Below are positions 23,386 to 32,478 of a stretch of 64,000 nt of DNA, in pieces. The stretch is taken from assembly GCF_014205015.1 (NCBI RefSeq), contig NZ_JACHMO010000001.1, positions 8,432,001-8,496,000 on the forward strand, given 5' to 3'. Every line of letters begins with the position of its first letter. The stretch's first letter is position 1. Origin of the DNA: Saccharothrix ecbatanensis (GTDB taxonomy: Bacteria > Actinomycetota > Actinomycetes > Mycobacteriales > Pseudonocardiaceae). Under the pieces are notes generated by a model that was given only the letters and a program-made list of their open reading frames with translations, had not been told where the DNA came from and searched no databases. Made by a program: the position numbers and the translations under genes.

Positions 23386-25029
23386 GTGTTGAAAAACTGG
23401 GGAGCGGCTGCCATCTGCGCGGTCGCGCTGTGCGCGGGCAGCGGCACAGCGGCGGCGCAACCGAGCAGTGCGGCCGGTCTGCCAGGGACGGTCGGCGCCG
23501 ACGTGCGGCTCAAACTGGAGCGCGACGGCAGGCTGAGCGTGACCGAGGTGGTCACCGTCCCCGAGGGCGCGACGGCCAACCGGGTCGTCCCGCTCCGCGT
23601 CCCGGTCGCCGACCACCGGGATCGCGTGTTCGAGGTCAGCGACGTGACTGTCGAGGGCGAGGGCAAGGGCACGGCTACAGCATCGGCCGACGAGCTGACG
23701 ATCGCACTACAAGCCGGCACATCGACGGTCAAGTACTCGGTAGTGGGAACCGTCGCCAAGATCGGTGACACGCTGGAGTTGCGCTGGCAGCCCGCGAGCG
23801 GCTGGGACACCGCGCTCGACTCGGTGAAGGTCTCCGTGATCACGCCGGACGTGCCGAAGTCGGTGAGCTGCCTGGCCGGTGAGCCCGGCACGGCCAAGCC
23901 GTGCACCAGTGCCGACCTGGGCGACGGCCGCGGCGTGCGGGCGACCGAGATCAGCCTGGGCGCCGGTGAGCGGATCGACGTGACGGTCGGCTTGCAGGAG
24001 GGCGCCGTGCCCGCCAACGCGCGGGTGGAGGAGACGTCCGGGCTGCTGGCGGCGTTCGCGCTGACACCGGCGACCGGCGCCGGGCTCGGTGGGCTGGTCC
24101 TGCTGCTGCTCGCCGGCGGGACGGCGCTCTGGTACCTCCGCGGCCGTGACTCGCGTGCGTTGGGAGGTGCCGTCGGACCGGTGAACGTGCTGGTCACCGA
24201 CGGTTCGGGGCGGATGGCGTTCGCCTCTCCGGACGGCGTGCTGCCAGGTCAGGTGGGGACCGTGGTGGACGAGCACGTGGACGTGGTGGACGTGACCGCC
24301 ACGATCGTGGACCTCGCGGTGCGCAACTACGTGTGGATCGAGGAGGTCGACGGGCACGACTGGCGGTTCGTGCGGCGCAACCCGGCCGACCCGTCGTTGT
24401 CGGGGTACGAGCGCGCTGTGTACGAGGCGTTGTTGCCCGACGGGGTGGACGTGGTGCTGCTGTCGGAGCTGCGGGGCAGGCGGATCGACCTGTCCCGGGT
24501 GCGGGACGCGCTGTACGTCGACGTGGTGGCGAAGAACTGGTTCGCCCGGCGGCCGGATGCCGAGCGGAACCTCTGGTGGTGGGCCGGGGTCGGGCTGGGC
24601 GTGGCCGGCGTGGCGCTGACGGTGGTGTTGGCGCTGATCGGGGCGGCGGCGTTGTTCGGGCTGGTGGCCGTGGTCGCCGGTGTGGCGTTGGCCTTGGGCG
24701 CGCGCTCGATGCCGGCGCGGACCAAGCGGGGCAGTGCGCTGTTGGAGCACGTGCGCGGGTTGCGCGGGTACTTGCAGACGGCGACTCCGCAGGACATCCC
24801 GGACGGCGACCGGGAGATGGTGTTCTCGCGCTCGCTGCCGTACGCGGTGGTGTTGGGGGAGACGGAGCGGTGGTTGGCGACGTTCGCCGGCACGCGGCCG
24901 GGGCTGTACTGGTTCGGCGAGGCGGAGGAGGGCGGTGACCTGCGGCGGTTCGCGCAGCGGTTCCCGACGTTCCTCGGGGCGCTGGACGGCGTGCTGGCCC
25001 AAGCCGGACATTTGAGATCGCTCGGATAA
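23386..25029 (+). CDS. DUF2207 domain membrane protein
   Basis: The 547-residue protein has a signal peptide (AAAICAVALCAGSGTAAAQ) and an extracytoplasmic beta domain of about 200 residues (VRLKLERDGRLSVTEVVTVP is typical of DUF2207). A TM near residue 230 (GLVLLLLAGGTALWYL) and a cytoplasmic domain follow. Two further TMs at about 395-440 and a C-terminal soluble part ending in a Trp/Phe-rich block (GLYWFGEAEEGGDLRRF) complete it. GTG at 23386 is used because the signal peptide begins there; in-frame upstream sequence runs antisense through the peptidase gene. Function of the family is unknown; it is predicted to act at the membrane. Confidence 0.85.
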   Translation: MLKNWGAAAICAVALCAGSGTAAAQPSSAAGLPGTVGADVRLKLERDGRLSVTEVVTVPEGATANRVVPLRVPVADHRDRVFEVSDVTVEGEGKGTATASADELTIALQAGTSTVKYSVVGTVAKIGDTLELRWQPASGWDTALDSVKVSVITPDVPKSVSCLAGEPGTAKPCTSADLGDGRGVRATEISLGAGERIDVTVGLQEGAVPANARVEETSGLLAAFALTPATGAGLGGLVLLLLAGGTALWYLRGRDSRALGGAVGPVNVLVTDGSGRMAFASPDGVLPGQVGTVVDEHVDVVDVTATIVDLAVRNYVWIEEVDGHDWRFVRRNPADPSLSGYERAVYEALLPDGVDVVLLSELRGRRIDLSRVRDALYVDVVAKNWFARRPDAERNLWWWAGVGLGVAGVALTVVLALIGAAALFGLVAVVAGVALALGARSMPARTKRGSALLEHVRGLRGYLQTATPQDIPDGDREMVFSRSLPYAVVLGETERWLATFAGTRPGLYWFGEAEEGGDLRRFAQRFPTFLGALDGVLAQAGHLRSLG

Positions 25030-25126
25030 AAACCGGACCAGGTCGTTCGCGTTGGGCGTAGCGGGAGGTCGTGGGGGCCGGGTGACCATCGAGCCCGGTG
25101 TCGGGGTCAACCCGTAGGCTGCGTGC

Positions 25127-26449
25127 ATGGCGCTACCCGAACTGCACAGGTTCACGCTTCCCAACGGTCTGCGGGTGGTGCTCGCACCCGATCGCAGCGC
25201 CCCGGTCGTGGGGGTGAGCGTGCACTACGACGTGGGCTTCCGCTCCGAGCCCGAGGGGCGGACGGGGTTCGCGCACCTCTTCGAGCACCTCATGTTCCAG
25301 GGCAGCGAGAGCCTGGAGAAGCTGGCCCACTTCCGGCACGTGCAGTCGTCGGGCGGCACGTTCAACGGGTCCACCCACCCCGACTACACCGACTACTACC
25401 AGGTGCTGCCGTCGGCGGCGCTGGAGCGCGCGCTGTTCCTCGAAGCGGACCGCATGCGGGCGCCGAAGATCACCGAGGAGAACCTCCGCAACCAGATCGA
25501 CGTGGTGAAGGAGGAGATCCGGCTCAACGTCCTCAACCGACCGTACGGCGGGTTCCCCTGGATCCTGCTCCCGCCGGTCCTGTTCCAGACCTTCCCGAAC
25601 GCGCACAACGGCTACGGCGACTTCACCGACCTGGAGAACGCCACGGTGGACGACTGCGCCGCGTTCTTCGACACGTACTACGCGCCGGGCAACGCCGTGC
25701 TGACGGTGGCCGGCGACTTCGACCCCGAGGGCGCGAAGGCACTCGTCGAGAAGCACTTCGGCGACGTGCCCGCCCGTCCGGTGCCGGTCCGGCCGTCGTT
25801 CGCCGAGGCAGCGCCGAAGGGCGAGATCCGCGCCGAGCACACCGACAAGCACGCGCCGATGCCCGCCATCGCCCTGGGCTACCGCATCCCGGACCCGGTG
25901 ACCGAGGTGGACGCCTACCTCAGCTACCTGGTGCTGGCTGGTGTGCTGACCGACGGCGACGGGTCGCGGCTCCAGCAGCGGCTGGTGCACCAGGACGCGA
26001 TCGTGGTGGACGTCGGCGCCGGGTGCGGTCTGTTCGGGCCGTTGGAGGCGCGCGACCCCGACACGTTCAGCATCACCGCGATCCACCCGCCGGAGATCAC
26101 TTCCGAGCAGGTCATCGCGGCGGTGGACGAGGAGCTGCTGCGGCTGGCCGAGGAAGGGCCGAGCGAGCAGGAGCTGGCCAAGGTCACCGCGCGCTGGGTG
26201 TCGACCATGCACCGCGAGCACGACCGGCTGACCAGCCGGACGCTGGGGCTCGGGTCGGCCGAACTGCTGTTCGGGCAGGCCGAGCTGCTGTACGAGCTGC
26301 CGGCGAAGCTGGCCGCCGTCACCACCGACGAGGTGGCCGCGGCGGCGAAGGCGCTGCGTCCGGACGCGCGCGCTGTGCTGCTCCTCAAGCCCGCCCAGAG
26401 CGTTGAAGAGAACGAGACCGCACAGACTGCCGACGGAGGTACCGAGTGA
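25127..26449 (+). CDS. M16 family zinc peptidase, catalytic subunit
   Basis: This 440-residue pitrilysin-type protein has the inverted zinc motif H50-L-F-E53-H54 and the downstream glutamate region (NQIDVVKEEIRLN). It also has the paired half-domain expected for a two-subunit M16B enzyme. It overlaps by 4 bp a second M16-like gene that lacks the zinc motif. Such active/inactive pairs are known in M16B peptidases, where both subunits form the chamber. No signal peptide is seen, so it is cytosolic. An ATG at 25127 is the natural start. Confidence 0.92.
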   Translation: MALPELHRFTLPNGLRVVLAPDRSAPVVGVSVHYDVGFRSEPEGRTGFAHLFEHLMFQGSESLEKLAHFRHVQSSGGTFNGSTHPDYTDYYQVLPSAALERALFLEADRMRAPKITEENLRNQIDVVKEEIRLNVLNRPYGGFPWILLPPVLFQTFPNAHNGYGDFTDLENATVDDCAAFFDTYYAPGNAVLTVAGDFDPEGAKALVEKHFGDVPARPVPVRPSFAEAAPKGEIRAEHTDKHAPMPAIALGYRIPDPVTEVDAYLSYLVLAGVLTDGDGSRLQQRLVHQDAIVVDVGAGCGLFGPLEARDPDTFSITAIHPPEITSEQVIAAVDEELLRLAEEGPSEQELAKVTARWVSTMHREHDRLTSRTLGLGSAELLFGQAELLYELPAKLAAVTTDEVAAAAKALRPDARAVLLLKPAQSVEENETAQTADGGTE

Positions 26450-27834
26450 GCGCCCCGACCAAGCACCGCAGCGCCGAGGAGATCGGCCGTACGGCGCTCG
26501 GGCCTCGCCCGTTCCCGGAGCTGGGCGAGCAGCGGGCCGCCGCGGACATGGAGACCGTCGACACCACGCTGGCCAACGGCCTGCGCGTGATCGCGGTGCG
26601 CCGGTCGTCGGTGCCGATGGTGGAGGTGCGCCTGCGCATCCCGTTCGGCGACCCGGCCTCCAGCAGCGTCGGCTCGACCCACTCGGCGCGCGCCGAGGTG
26701 CTGGCGAACACGATCCTCACCGGCACCGCGACCCGCAGCCGGGTGGACGTGGACACCGAGCTGGCGCTCGTCGGCGGCGAGCTGGACGCGGTGGTCGACC
26801 CGGAGCGGCTGGCCTTCTCCGGCAACGCGCTGATGTCCGGTTTCGACACCGTGCTGGACGTGCTGCGGGACGTGCTCACCGGCGCGACCTACCCGGCCGG
26901 CGAGGTCGAGCGGGAGCGGGCGCGGCTGGTCGAGCGGATCCGGTTGGCGCGGTCGCAGCCGAACGTGATCGCGCGGGAGGCGTTGCAGCGCCACCTGTAC
27001 GGCGACCACCCGTTCGCCAAGGAGATGCCGGAGGCGGACGAGGTCGCGGCGGTGTCCCAAGAGGACGTTCGCGCGCTGCACTCGACGGCCGTGCTGCCGC
27101 GCGGCTCGGTGATCGTGGTCGTGGGCGACATGGAGCCGGACGCGGCGGTGCGCGCGGTCGAGGGCGCGTTGGGCGGCTGGACCGGTGAGGGCACCGCGGT
27201 GACGTTGTCGCCGTTGCCCGTCGTCCAAGGCGGTGACGTGGTGCTGGTGCACCGGCCCGGCGCCGTGCAGTCGCAGATCCGGCTGGCCGGGCGCGGCCTG
27301 GTGCGCACCGACGAGCGGTACCCGGCGATGCAGCTGGCGAACCTGGTGTACGGCGGCTTCTTCTCCTCCCGGCTGGTGGAGAACATCCGCGAGGACAAGG
27401 GCTACACGTACAGCGCGCGCTCGCACTCGGAGTTCACGCCGGGTGGGGCGACGCTGCTGGTGGACGCCGACACGGCGAGCGAGGTGACGGCGGCGGCGCT
27501 GCTGGAGACCAGGTACGAGCTGGGCCGGATGGGCCTGGTGCCGCCGTCGGAGTCCGAAGTGGACACCGCGCGCCGGTACGCGATCGGCTCGCTGCTGACG
27601 GCGACGTCGTCGCAGGGCGGGCTGGCGTCGTTCCTGATGAACCTCGCCGGCCTGGGCCTGGACATCGAGTGGTTCACCGGGCATCCCCGCCGCTTGGCGG
27701 CCGTCACCGTCGAGCAGGTCGCCGCGGTGGCGCTGGAGTTCTTCGCGCCGACCGCGTTCACCGGCGTGCTGGTGGGCGACGCCGATCTGCTGGCTCCGCA
27801 GCTGCGGGCGTTGGGCGGCGTGACCCTGCCGTGA
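26446..27834 (+). CDS. M16 family peptidase-like protein, non-catalytic subunit
   Basis: The 462-residue protein keeps the M16 fold, including the C-terminal substrate-binding segment GGFFSSRLVENIREDKGYTY. Where the zinc motif should be it reads SARAEVLANTIL, with no HxxEH. It is therefore expected to be the structural and substrate-binding subunit of the upstream catalytic M16 protein. Start is GTG at 26446, overlapping the upstream stop. The stop overlaps the NudC start (GTGA), so the three genes are probably translated together. Confidence 0.9.
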   Translation: MSAPTKHRSAEEIGRTALGPRPFPELGEQRAAADMETVDTTLANGLRVIAVRRSSVPMVEVRLRIPFGDPASSSVGSTHSARAEVLANTILTGTATRSRVDVDTELALVGGELDAVVDPERLAFSGNALMSGFDTVLDVLRDVLTGATYPAGEVERERARLVERIRLARSQPNVIAREALQRHLYGDHPFAKEMPEADEVAAVSQEDVRALHSTAVLPRGSVIVVVGDMEPDAAVRAVEGALGGWTGEGTAVTLSPLPVVQGGDVVLVHRPGAVQSQIRLAGRGLVRTDERYPAMQLANLVYGGFFSSRLVENIREDKGYTYSARSHSEFTPGGATLLVDADTASEVTAAALLETRYELGRMGLVPPSESEVDTARRYAIGSLLTATSSQGGLASFLMNLAGLGLDIEWFTGHPRRLAAVTVEQVAAVALEFFAPTAFTGVLVGDADLLAPQLRALGGVTLP

Positions 27835-28781
27835 GTTTCGAGCTGGTGGAGCTGCCGGCCCTCTCGCGGTTCACCGTGGACCGGCGGGAACCGTTGCGTG
27901 GTGACGCACAGCGCATCGCGCAGTTGTGGCCGAAGTCCCGCGTCATCACCGTGGACGCGCAGGGCCGCACGCTGGTGGCCGACCAGGCGTCGCGCCTGGT
28001 CGACCACCCCGCCACGGAGTTCGGCGACGGTCCGCCGGACACCTCCGTGCTCCTCGGCGAGCAGGACGGCGTGGCGTACTGGGCCGTTCCGCTGACCGAG
28101 GACGAGACGGACGTCAATGCGCCCACCGGTCGGGCGTGGAGCGGGCCGGAGCTGACGGACGAGCCGCAATGGCTCGATCTGCGGGCGTGCGGCGCGATGC
28201 TGGACGACACCGGCGCGGGCCTGTTCACGTCGGCGGTGGCGTTGTTCCACTGGCACCGTTCGGCGAAGTTCTGCGCGGCGTGCGGCGGGCAGACGGACTC
28301 CATCAAGTCGGGGTGGGCGCGGGCCTGCGAGGAGTGCGGGCGCGAGGAGTACCCGCGCACCGACGCGGCGGTGATCTGCCTGGTGCACGACGGCGCGGAC
28401 CAGGTGCTGCTCGCCCGTGGCGAAGGGTGGCCCGAGGCGCGCTACTCGGTGCTGGCCGGGTTCGTCGAGGCCGGCGAGTCGCTGGAGGCGTGCGTGGCGC
28501 GGGAGATCGAGGAAGAGGTCGGCGTCCAGGTCGGCGCCATCCGCTACCTCGGTAGCCAGCCGTGGCCGTTTCCCCGGTCGTTGATGGTGGGGTTCGAGGC
28601 GGTGGCCGACCCGACCGAGCCGCTGCTGCTCGCGGAAGGCGAGATCGCGCAGGCACGGTGGGTCAGTCGGGCCGACGTGAGGCAGGCGCTCGCCGAGCCG
28701 GGCAGCGTGCCGGACCTGCTGCTCGCGCCGGGGGCGTCCATCGCCTACCGGATGATCCAGTCGTGGGTGGCCGCGGGCTGA
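27831..28781 (+). CDS. nudC: NAD(+) diphosphatase / NADH pyrophosphatase NudC
   Basis: This 316-residue NUDIX enzyme has an N-terminal domain, a zinc ribbon (CAACGG and CEECGR, about residues 146-149 and 165-168), and a Nudix box starting GFVEAGESLEACVAREI (about 209-231) with its REIEEEVG core. The SQPWPFPRSLMVGF stretch downstream is the NudC-specific SQPWPFPxS signature. It hydrolyses NAD(H) to NMN(H) and AMP and can decap NAD-capped RNA. The GTG start at 27831 is coupled to the M16 gene. All metal-binding residues are present. Confidence 0.95.
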   Translation: MSFELVELPALSRFTVDRREPLRGDAQRIAQLWPKSRVITVDAQGRTLVADQASRLVDHPATEFGDGPPDTSVLLGEQDGVAYWAVPLTEDETDVNAPTGRAWSGPELTDEPQWLDLRACGAMLDDTGAGLFTSAVALFHWHRSAKFCAACGGQTDSIKSGWARACEECGREEYPRTDAAVICLVHDGADQVLLARGEGWPEARYSVLAGFVEAGESLEACVAREIEEEVGVQVGAIRYLGSQPWPFPRSLMVGFEAVADPTEPLLLAEGEIAQARWVSRADVRQALAEPGSVPDLLLAPGASIAYRMIQSWVAAG

Positions 28782-28873
28782 CCGGATTTGCGCCGATGGG
28801 AAGTTCTTCGGGGTGGTTCGGCGGTCAGGCGGGGTCGTCGAGGTCGAGGACGCAGCCGTGGCAGGATCGTGGC

Positions 28874-29530
28874 GTGATCGATTTCTGGACTCCGGCGGCC
28901 GAGTCGCGAACCGGCCAGGTCGTCGCAGAGTGGGTGTGGGGCTGGGCGTTGTCCCGCAGCACCCCGGATCCCGTCACGGAGCCCGACGGCTACCGCATCG
29001 ACGTCGGGTTGCCCGGACACCAGGTGCGCTACGTGCTGCTGGACCCGAGCTCGGTCCGCCCGCGTGCCGCCGATCTCACCGAACCCGGCACCTGGCTGAA
29101 GGTCTGCGGTTCGCCCGAGCAGGTGCGGCCCGGACTGAGCTCCGGGTGGACGATCGGTGCGCCGGAGTACCTGATGAGCACCGAGTTGAGGACACACCCG
29201 CCCATCACCCCGCCGGATCCCTACACCGTGGAACTGCGCAGTATCGGCGACCTGCACGACGCCGTCGTCCGAACCGCCGGCGGCGGGTGCGCGGCGAAGG
29301 GGCGGGTCGCGGTGCGCGGTCGCGCCGCTGTCATCGACATGGTGAAGACCGACCCCGCGCACCGCAGGCGCGGTCTCGGCAGCGTCGTCATGTCCGAGTT
29401 GTCGCGCGCCGCCTCGGCCCGCGGTGCGGTGCGCGCCGTGCTGGTCGCCACCGGAGCAGGGCTCGCGTTGTACCAGAAGCTCGGGTGGACGGTCGAATCA
29501 CCGATCACCGCCGCGCATCTGGCGGCTTAG
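28874..29530 (+). CDS. GNAT family acetyltransferase
   Basis: The 218-residue protein ends in a GNAT domain with the acetyl-CoA loop MVKTDPAHRRRGLGSVVMSE (about residues 157-176) and the later LVATGAGLALYQKLGW. The first 120 residues form a domain I do not recognise (WTPAAESRTGQVVAEWVWGW). Substrate cannot be predicted. GTG at 28874 is chosen because coding bias begins there and the upstream gene ends 92 bp before. There is no operon partner on the same strand with tight spacing. Confidence 0.85.
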   Translation: MIDFWTPAAESRTGQVVAEWVWGWALSRSTPDPVTEPDGYRIDVGLPGHQVRYVLLDPSSVRPRAADLTEPGTWLKVCGSPEQVRPGLSSGWTIGAPEYLMSTELRTHPPITPPDPYTVELRSIGDLHDAVVRTAGGGCAAKGRVAVRGRAAVIDMVKTDPAHRRRGLGSVVMSELSRAASARGAVRAVLVATGAGLALYQKLGWTVESPITAAHLAA

Positions 29531-29677
29531 CGGTCGCTTTCGGAAGTTCTTGGCGCGGCGCACCTGGCTGAGCCCGGAAAACAGTTTAAGTCACCAGCAT
29601 TGCGCCTTGCCGTGCGCAACCGACTAACGTCGGGACTTCGACACGCCCGTGTGGCGGCCGTACGTTCCACTCGCCCG

Positions 29678-30880
29678 ATGGGGGTCGCCGTGCACCGCAA
29701 GCTGACCGTGCGCGACCTGCGTGCCGCCAACCGCGCGCGGGTGTTGCGCGCGCTGTACTTCGACCAGCCGCGCAGCCGGCAGGAGATCGCGGGCGTCACC
29801 GGGTTGAGCCAGGCGTCGGTCAGCACGGTGGTCGGCGAACTCATCTCGGACGGTGTGGTGGTCGAGGCCGGGCAGGTCGACTCGGACGGCGGCCGGCCGC
29901 GGGTGCTGCTGCGGGTCAACCCGGCGTTCGCGGCGGTGGTGGGTGTCGACGTCGGCGAGACGCACGTGCTGGTCGAGGTGTTCGACCTGACGTTGCAGCG
30001 CTTGGCCGAGGCGACGTTCCCGATGGAGCCGGACGTGCACTCGGTGGACGACGTGGCGCGGCGGGTGTTGGAAGGGCTTGATCGCTGCCTCGCCGACAGC
30101 GGCGTGGGTGACGTGCTCGGGGTCGGCATCGGCGTGCCCGGTCAGGTCGAACACGGCTTGGTGTACGCGCAGACCGTGGGCTGGCACGGTGTCGCGCTGG
30201 AACGGATGCTCAAGGACGGCACGGACCTGCCGCTGTTCCTGGACAACGGCGCGAACACGTTGGGGCAGGCGGAGGTCTGGTTCGGCGCGGGCCGCGGCAC
30301 GGGTGACGCCGTGGTGGCGTTGATCGGGTCGGGCGTCGGTGCGAGCGTCATCGCGGGCGGCGCGCTGTACCGCGGTTCGTCGGGTGGCGCGGGGGAGTGG
30401 GGGCACACGACCATCGCGCTGGACGGCCGTCCGTGCCGGTGTGGTGCGCACGGCTGCCTTGAGGCGTACATCGGCGCGTCGGCGGTGGTGGACCGTTATC
30501 GCGCGGTGAAGTCCGATGTGCCCGCCGAGCAGGAGGCCGCGTTGGCGGCGCTGGTAGCCGATGGCTCACGCGAAGCCCGGAACGTCCTCGCCGAGACCGC
30601 CCGGTACACCGGGGTCGGGATCGGGAACCTGATCAACCTGTTCAACCCGTCCCAGGTGATCGTCGGCGGCTGGGCCGGGCTGCTCCTGGGCCCGAGGATC
30701 CTGGACGACGTGCGCGCCGAGGCCGCCCGCCACGCCCTGCACCGGCCGTTCGAACAGGCGTCCATCACGTTGTGCGAGCTCGGTCCCGAGTCGGTCGCCT
30801 TGGGCGCGGCGACCCTGCCGGTGGCTGAATTCCTCGCCGCAGGCGGTGTCCGCCGCCGCGCCCCCATCGGAGTGATCTAG
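29678..30880 (+). CDS. ROK family transcriptional regulator/sugar-sensing protein
   Basis: The 400-residue protein has an N-terminal winged helix (LRALYFDQPRSRQEIAGVTG) and a ROK domain with the zinc site GRPCRCGAHGCLEAY, including C-x-C-x4-C, and the sugar-kinase-like phosphate loop GVGIGVPG. It resembles NagC/XylR-type repressors that respond to sugars or sugar phosphates. ATG at 29678 is chosen for the close fit of the N-terminal helix; an in-frame start lies further upstream at 29600. No sugar-use genes lie beside it. Its last 4 bp overlap the convergent Old Yellow Enzyme gene. Confidence 0.88.
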   Translation: MGVAVHRKLTVRDLRAANRARVLRALYFDQPRSRQEIAGVTGLSQASVSTVVGELISDGVVVEAGQVDSDGGRPRVLLRVNPAFAAVVGVDVGETHVLVEVFDLTLQRLAEATFPMEPDVHSVDDVARRVLEGLDRCLADSGVGDVLGVGIGVPGQVEHGLVYAQTVGWHGVALERMLKDGTDLPLFLDNGANTLGQAEVWFGAGRGTGDAVVALIGSGVGASVIAGGALYRGSSGGAGEWGHTTIALDGRPCRCGAHGCLEAYIGASAVVDRYRAVKSDVPAEQEAALAALVADGSREARNVLAETARYTGVGIGNLINLFNPSQVIVGGWAGLLLGPRILDDVRAEAARHALHRPFEQASITLCELGPESVALGAATLPVAEFLAAGGVRRRAPIGVI

Positions 30881-31950
30881 GCGGTGTGCTGGTACGCCGG
30901 GTACGTGAGGTAGCCGGCGTCGCCGCCTTGGTAGTACGTGTCCGGGTCGACGGGCGCGATCGGGACGCCGGTGCGGAGCCGTTCCACCAGGTCGGGGTTG
31001 GAGATGAAGGCACGGCCGAAGCTGATCAGGTCCGCGCCCAGGCCGAGCCAGTGGTCGGCGGCCGTCCGGTCGGTCTGCTTCGGACCCATCGGAACCACCG
31101 GGTTCATGATCAGGGCGCCGGGCCACGCGCGGCGCAGCCCGATCAGCACCTCCTCGTCGGCCGTCGCCTCCAGGTGCACGTAGGCGAGGTCGAAGCGGGC
31201 GAGTTCGGCGAGCAATGCCGCGTACAGCTCCGGAATCCCGGTCTCCTCGACGCCCCAGAACGTGCCGCCGGGCGAGAGCCGGATCCCGGTGCGGGCCGCG
31301 CCCACGGCGTCCACGGTGGCGGCCACCGCCTCGACGGCGAAGCGGATGCGGTGGGCGACCGATCCGCCGTAGGAGTCGGTGCGCAGGTTGGCGTTGGACG
31401 ACAGGAACTGCGAGATCAGGTAACCGTTCGCGCCGTGCAGCTCGACCCCGTCGAACCCGGCGTCGACGGCGCGGCGGGCGGCCTCACCGTACGAGCGGGC
31501 GTGTTCGGGCACCTCGGAGGTGTCCAGAGCGCGGGGGACCGGCGCGGGCTGTGGTCCGTTCGGGGTGAAGACGTCGCCCACGGCGGCGACGGCGGACGGC
31601 CCGACCGGCTGGAGACCGGTGGTGTCGGGGTGCGAGACCCGGCCGCCGTGCATGATCTGGGCGAAGATGCGTCCGCCGTTGGTGTGCACGGCGTCGGTGA
31701 CGGGTCGCCAGGCGGCCACCTGCTCGTCGGTGTGCAGACCCGCGGTGCCCGGGTTGGACTGCCCGATCAAGCTGGGTTGCACGCCCTCGGAGACGATCAA
31801 CCCCGCGGTGGCGCGCTGGGCGTAGTAGGCCGCCATCGACGGGGTCGCGAGGCCTCCGGCCGCGGCGCGGACCCGGCTCATCGGAGCCATCACGACCCGG
31901 TTGGGCAGGGTCAGCTCGCCGAGGCGGTAGCGGTCGAACAGCGTGGTCAT
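30877..31950 (-). CDS. Old Yellow Enzyme-type alkene reductase
   Basis: The 357-residue FMN oxidoreductase has the TIM-barrel start TLPNRVVMAPMSRVRA and the catalytic pair VELHGANGYLISQFL (His/Asn) near residues 178-192. The C-terminal phosphate-binding stretch GADLISFGRAFISNPDLVERL is also present. It belongs to the NemA-like group that reduces activated alkenes and nitro compounds using NAD(P)H. It is divergent from a MerR-family regulator across an 83-113-bp region with inverted repeats, and control by that regulator is likely but inferred. Confidence 0.93.
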   Translation of the reverse strand: MTTLFDRYRLGELTLPNRVVMAPMSRVRAAAGGLATPSMAAYYAQRATAGLIVSEGVQPSLIGQSNPGTAGLHTDEQVAAWRPVTDAVHTNGGRIFAQIMHGGRVSHPDTTGLQPVGPSAVAAVGDVFTPNGPQPAPVPRALDTSEVPEHARSYGEAARRAVDAGFDGVELHGANGYLISQFLSSNANLRTDSYGGSVAHRIRFAVEAVAATVDAVGAARTGIRLSPGGTFWGVEETGIPELYAALLAELARFDLAYVHLEATADEEVLIGLRRAWPGALIMNPVVPMGPKQTDRTAADHWLGLGADLISFGRAFISNPDLVERLRTGVPIAPVDPDTYYQGGDAGYLTYPAYQHTA

Positions 31951-31963
31951 GTGGGGACTCCCT

Positions 31964-32001
31964 CGTACTCGTCGAGGCCCGCGAAGGGCCCTACGAGTAC
32001 G
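31964..32001. promoter_or_regulatory. Inverted repeat between the OYE and MerR genes
   Basis: CGTACTCGT and ACGAGTACG form exact 9-bp arms separated by 20 bp in the divergent promoter region. A second, weaker palindrome (CTGACAT-CA-ATGTGAG, 32008-32023) lies nearer merR and has the layout of MerR operators. Either could be the regulatory site. Confidence 0.55.
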
Positions 32002-32063
32002 CTAAAACCTGACATCAATGTGAGGGGCAAGCCATGCGGTCGGGGTCACAGTCGGGAGAGCGG

Positions 32064-32447
32064 ATGCGGATCGGCGAGCTGGCGGCGCGGGCCGGGGTCA
32101 GCGTCCGTTCGCTGCGGTACTACGAGGAACAGGGTCTGCTCACCAGCACCCGCAGCGCCGGCGGGCAGCGGCACTACACGGAGTACGACGTCGAGCGGGT
32201 CGCCTTCGTCCAGCGCCTGTACGCGGCCGGGCTGTCCAGCCGCACCATCATCGAACTGCTGCCGTGCATCGACTCGCCCAGCGACGAGAACTCGGACGCC
32301 GCGATGGAGCGCATGGCCAAGGAGCGCGACCGGCTCTCCGCCCACATCGAGGAGCTGCTGCGCACCCGTGACGCGCTGGACACCCTGATGGCCACGGCCC
32401 AAGCCCACCGCGACGCCCGCCGCGTCTCCTGCAAGGTCCCCGCATGA
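32064..32447 (+). CDS. MerR family transcriptional regulator
   Basis: The 127-residue protein begins MRIGELAARAGVSVRSLRYY, the MerR winged helix, followed by a long dimerisation coiled coil (AMERMAKERDRLSAHIEELL). Two cysteines (LPCIDS and VSCKVPA) are present but do not match a metal site. The ATG at 32064 follows GGGAG; an alternative ATG lies at 32034. It faces the Old Yellow Enzyme gene, and the pair is a common arrangement in actinobacteria for redox or xenobiotic response. Its stop codon lies 28 bp from the end of the convergent jetC gene. Confidence 0.9.
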   Translation: MRIGELAARAGVSVRSLRYYEEQGLLTSTRSAGGQRHYTEYDVERVAFVQRLYAAGLSSRTIIELLPCIDSPSDENSDAAMERMAKERDRLSAHIEELLRTRDALDTLMATAQAHRDARRVSCKVPA

Positions 32448-32448
32448 C

Positions 32449-32478
32449 GGGCGTGTGCCAGTAGGGCGTGTGCCACTA
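32449..32478. repeat. 15-bp tandem duplication at the jetC/merR junction
   Basis: GGGCGTGTGCCAGTA (32449-32463) is followed at once by GGGCGTGTGCCACTA (32464-32478), one base different. The second copy contains the jetC stop codon. It could be a slippage or deletion scar where a downstream gene would normally start. Confidence 0.7.

Noticed and set aside
32448..32475. A short or remnant jetD gene after jetC
   Set aside because: Only 28 bp separate the merR and jetC stops and no fragment of a nuclease frame remains on either strand.
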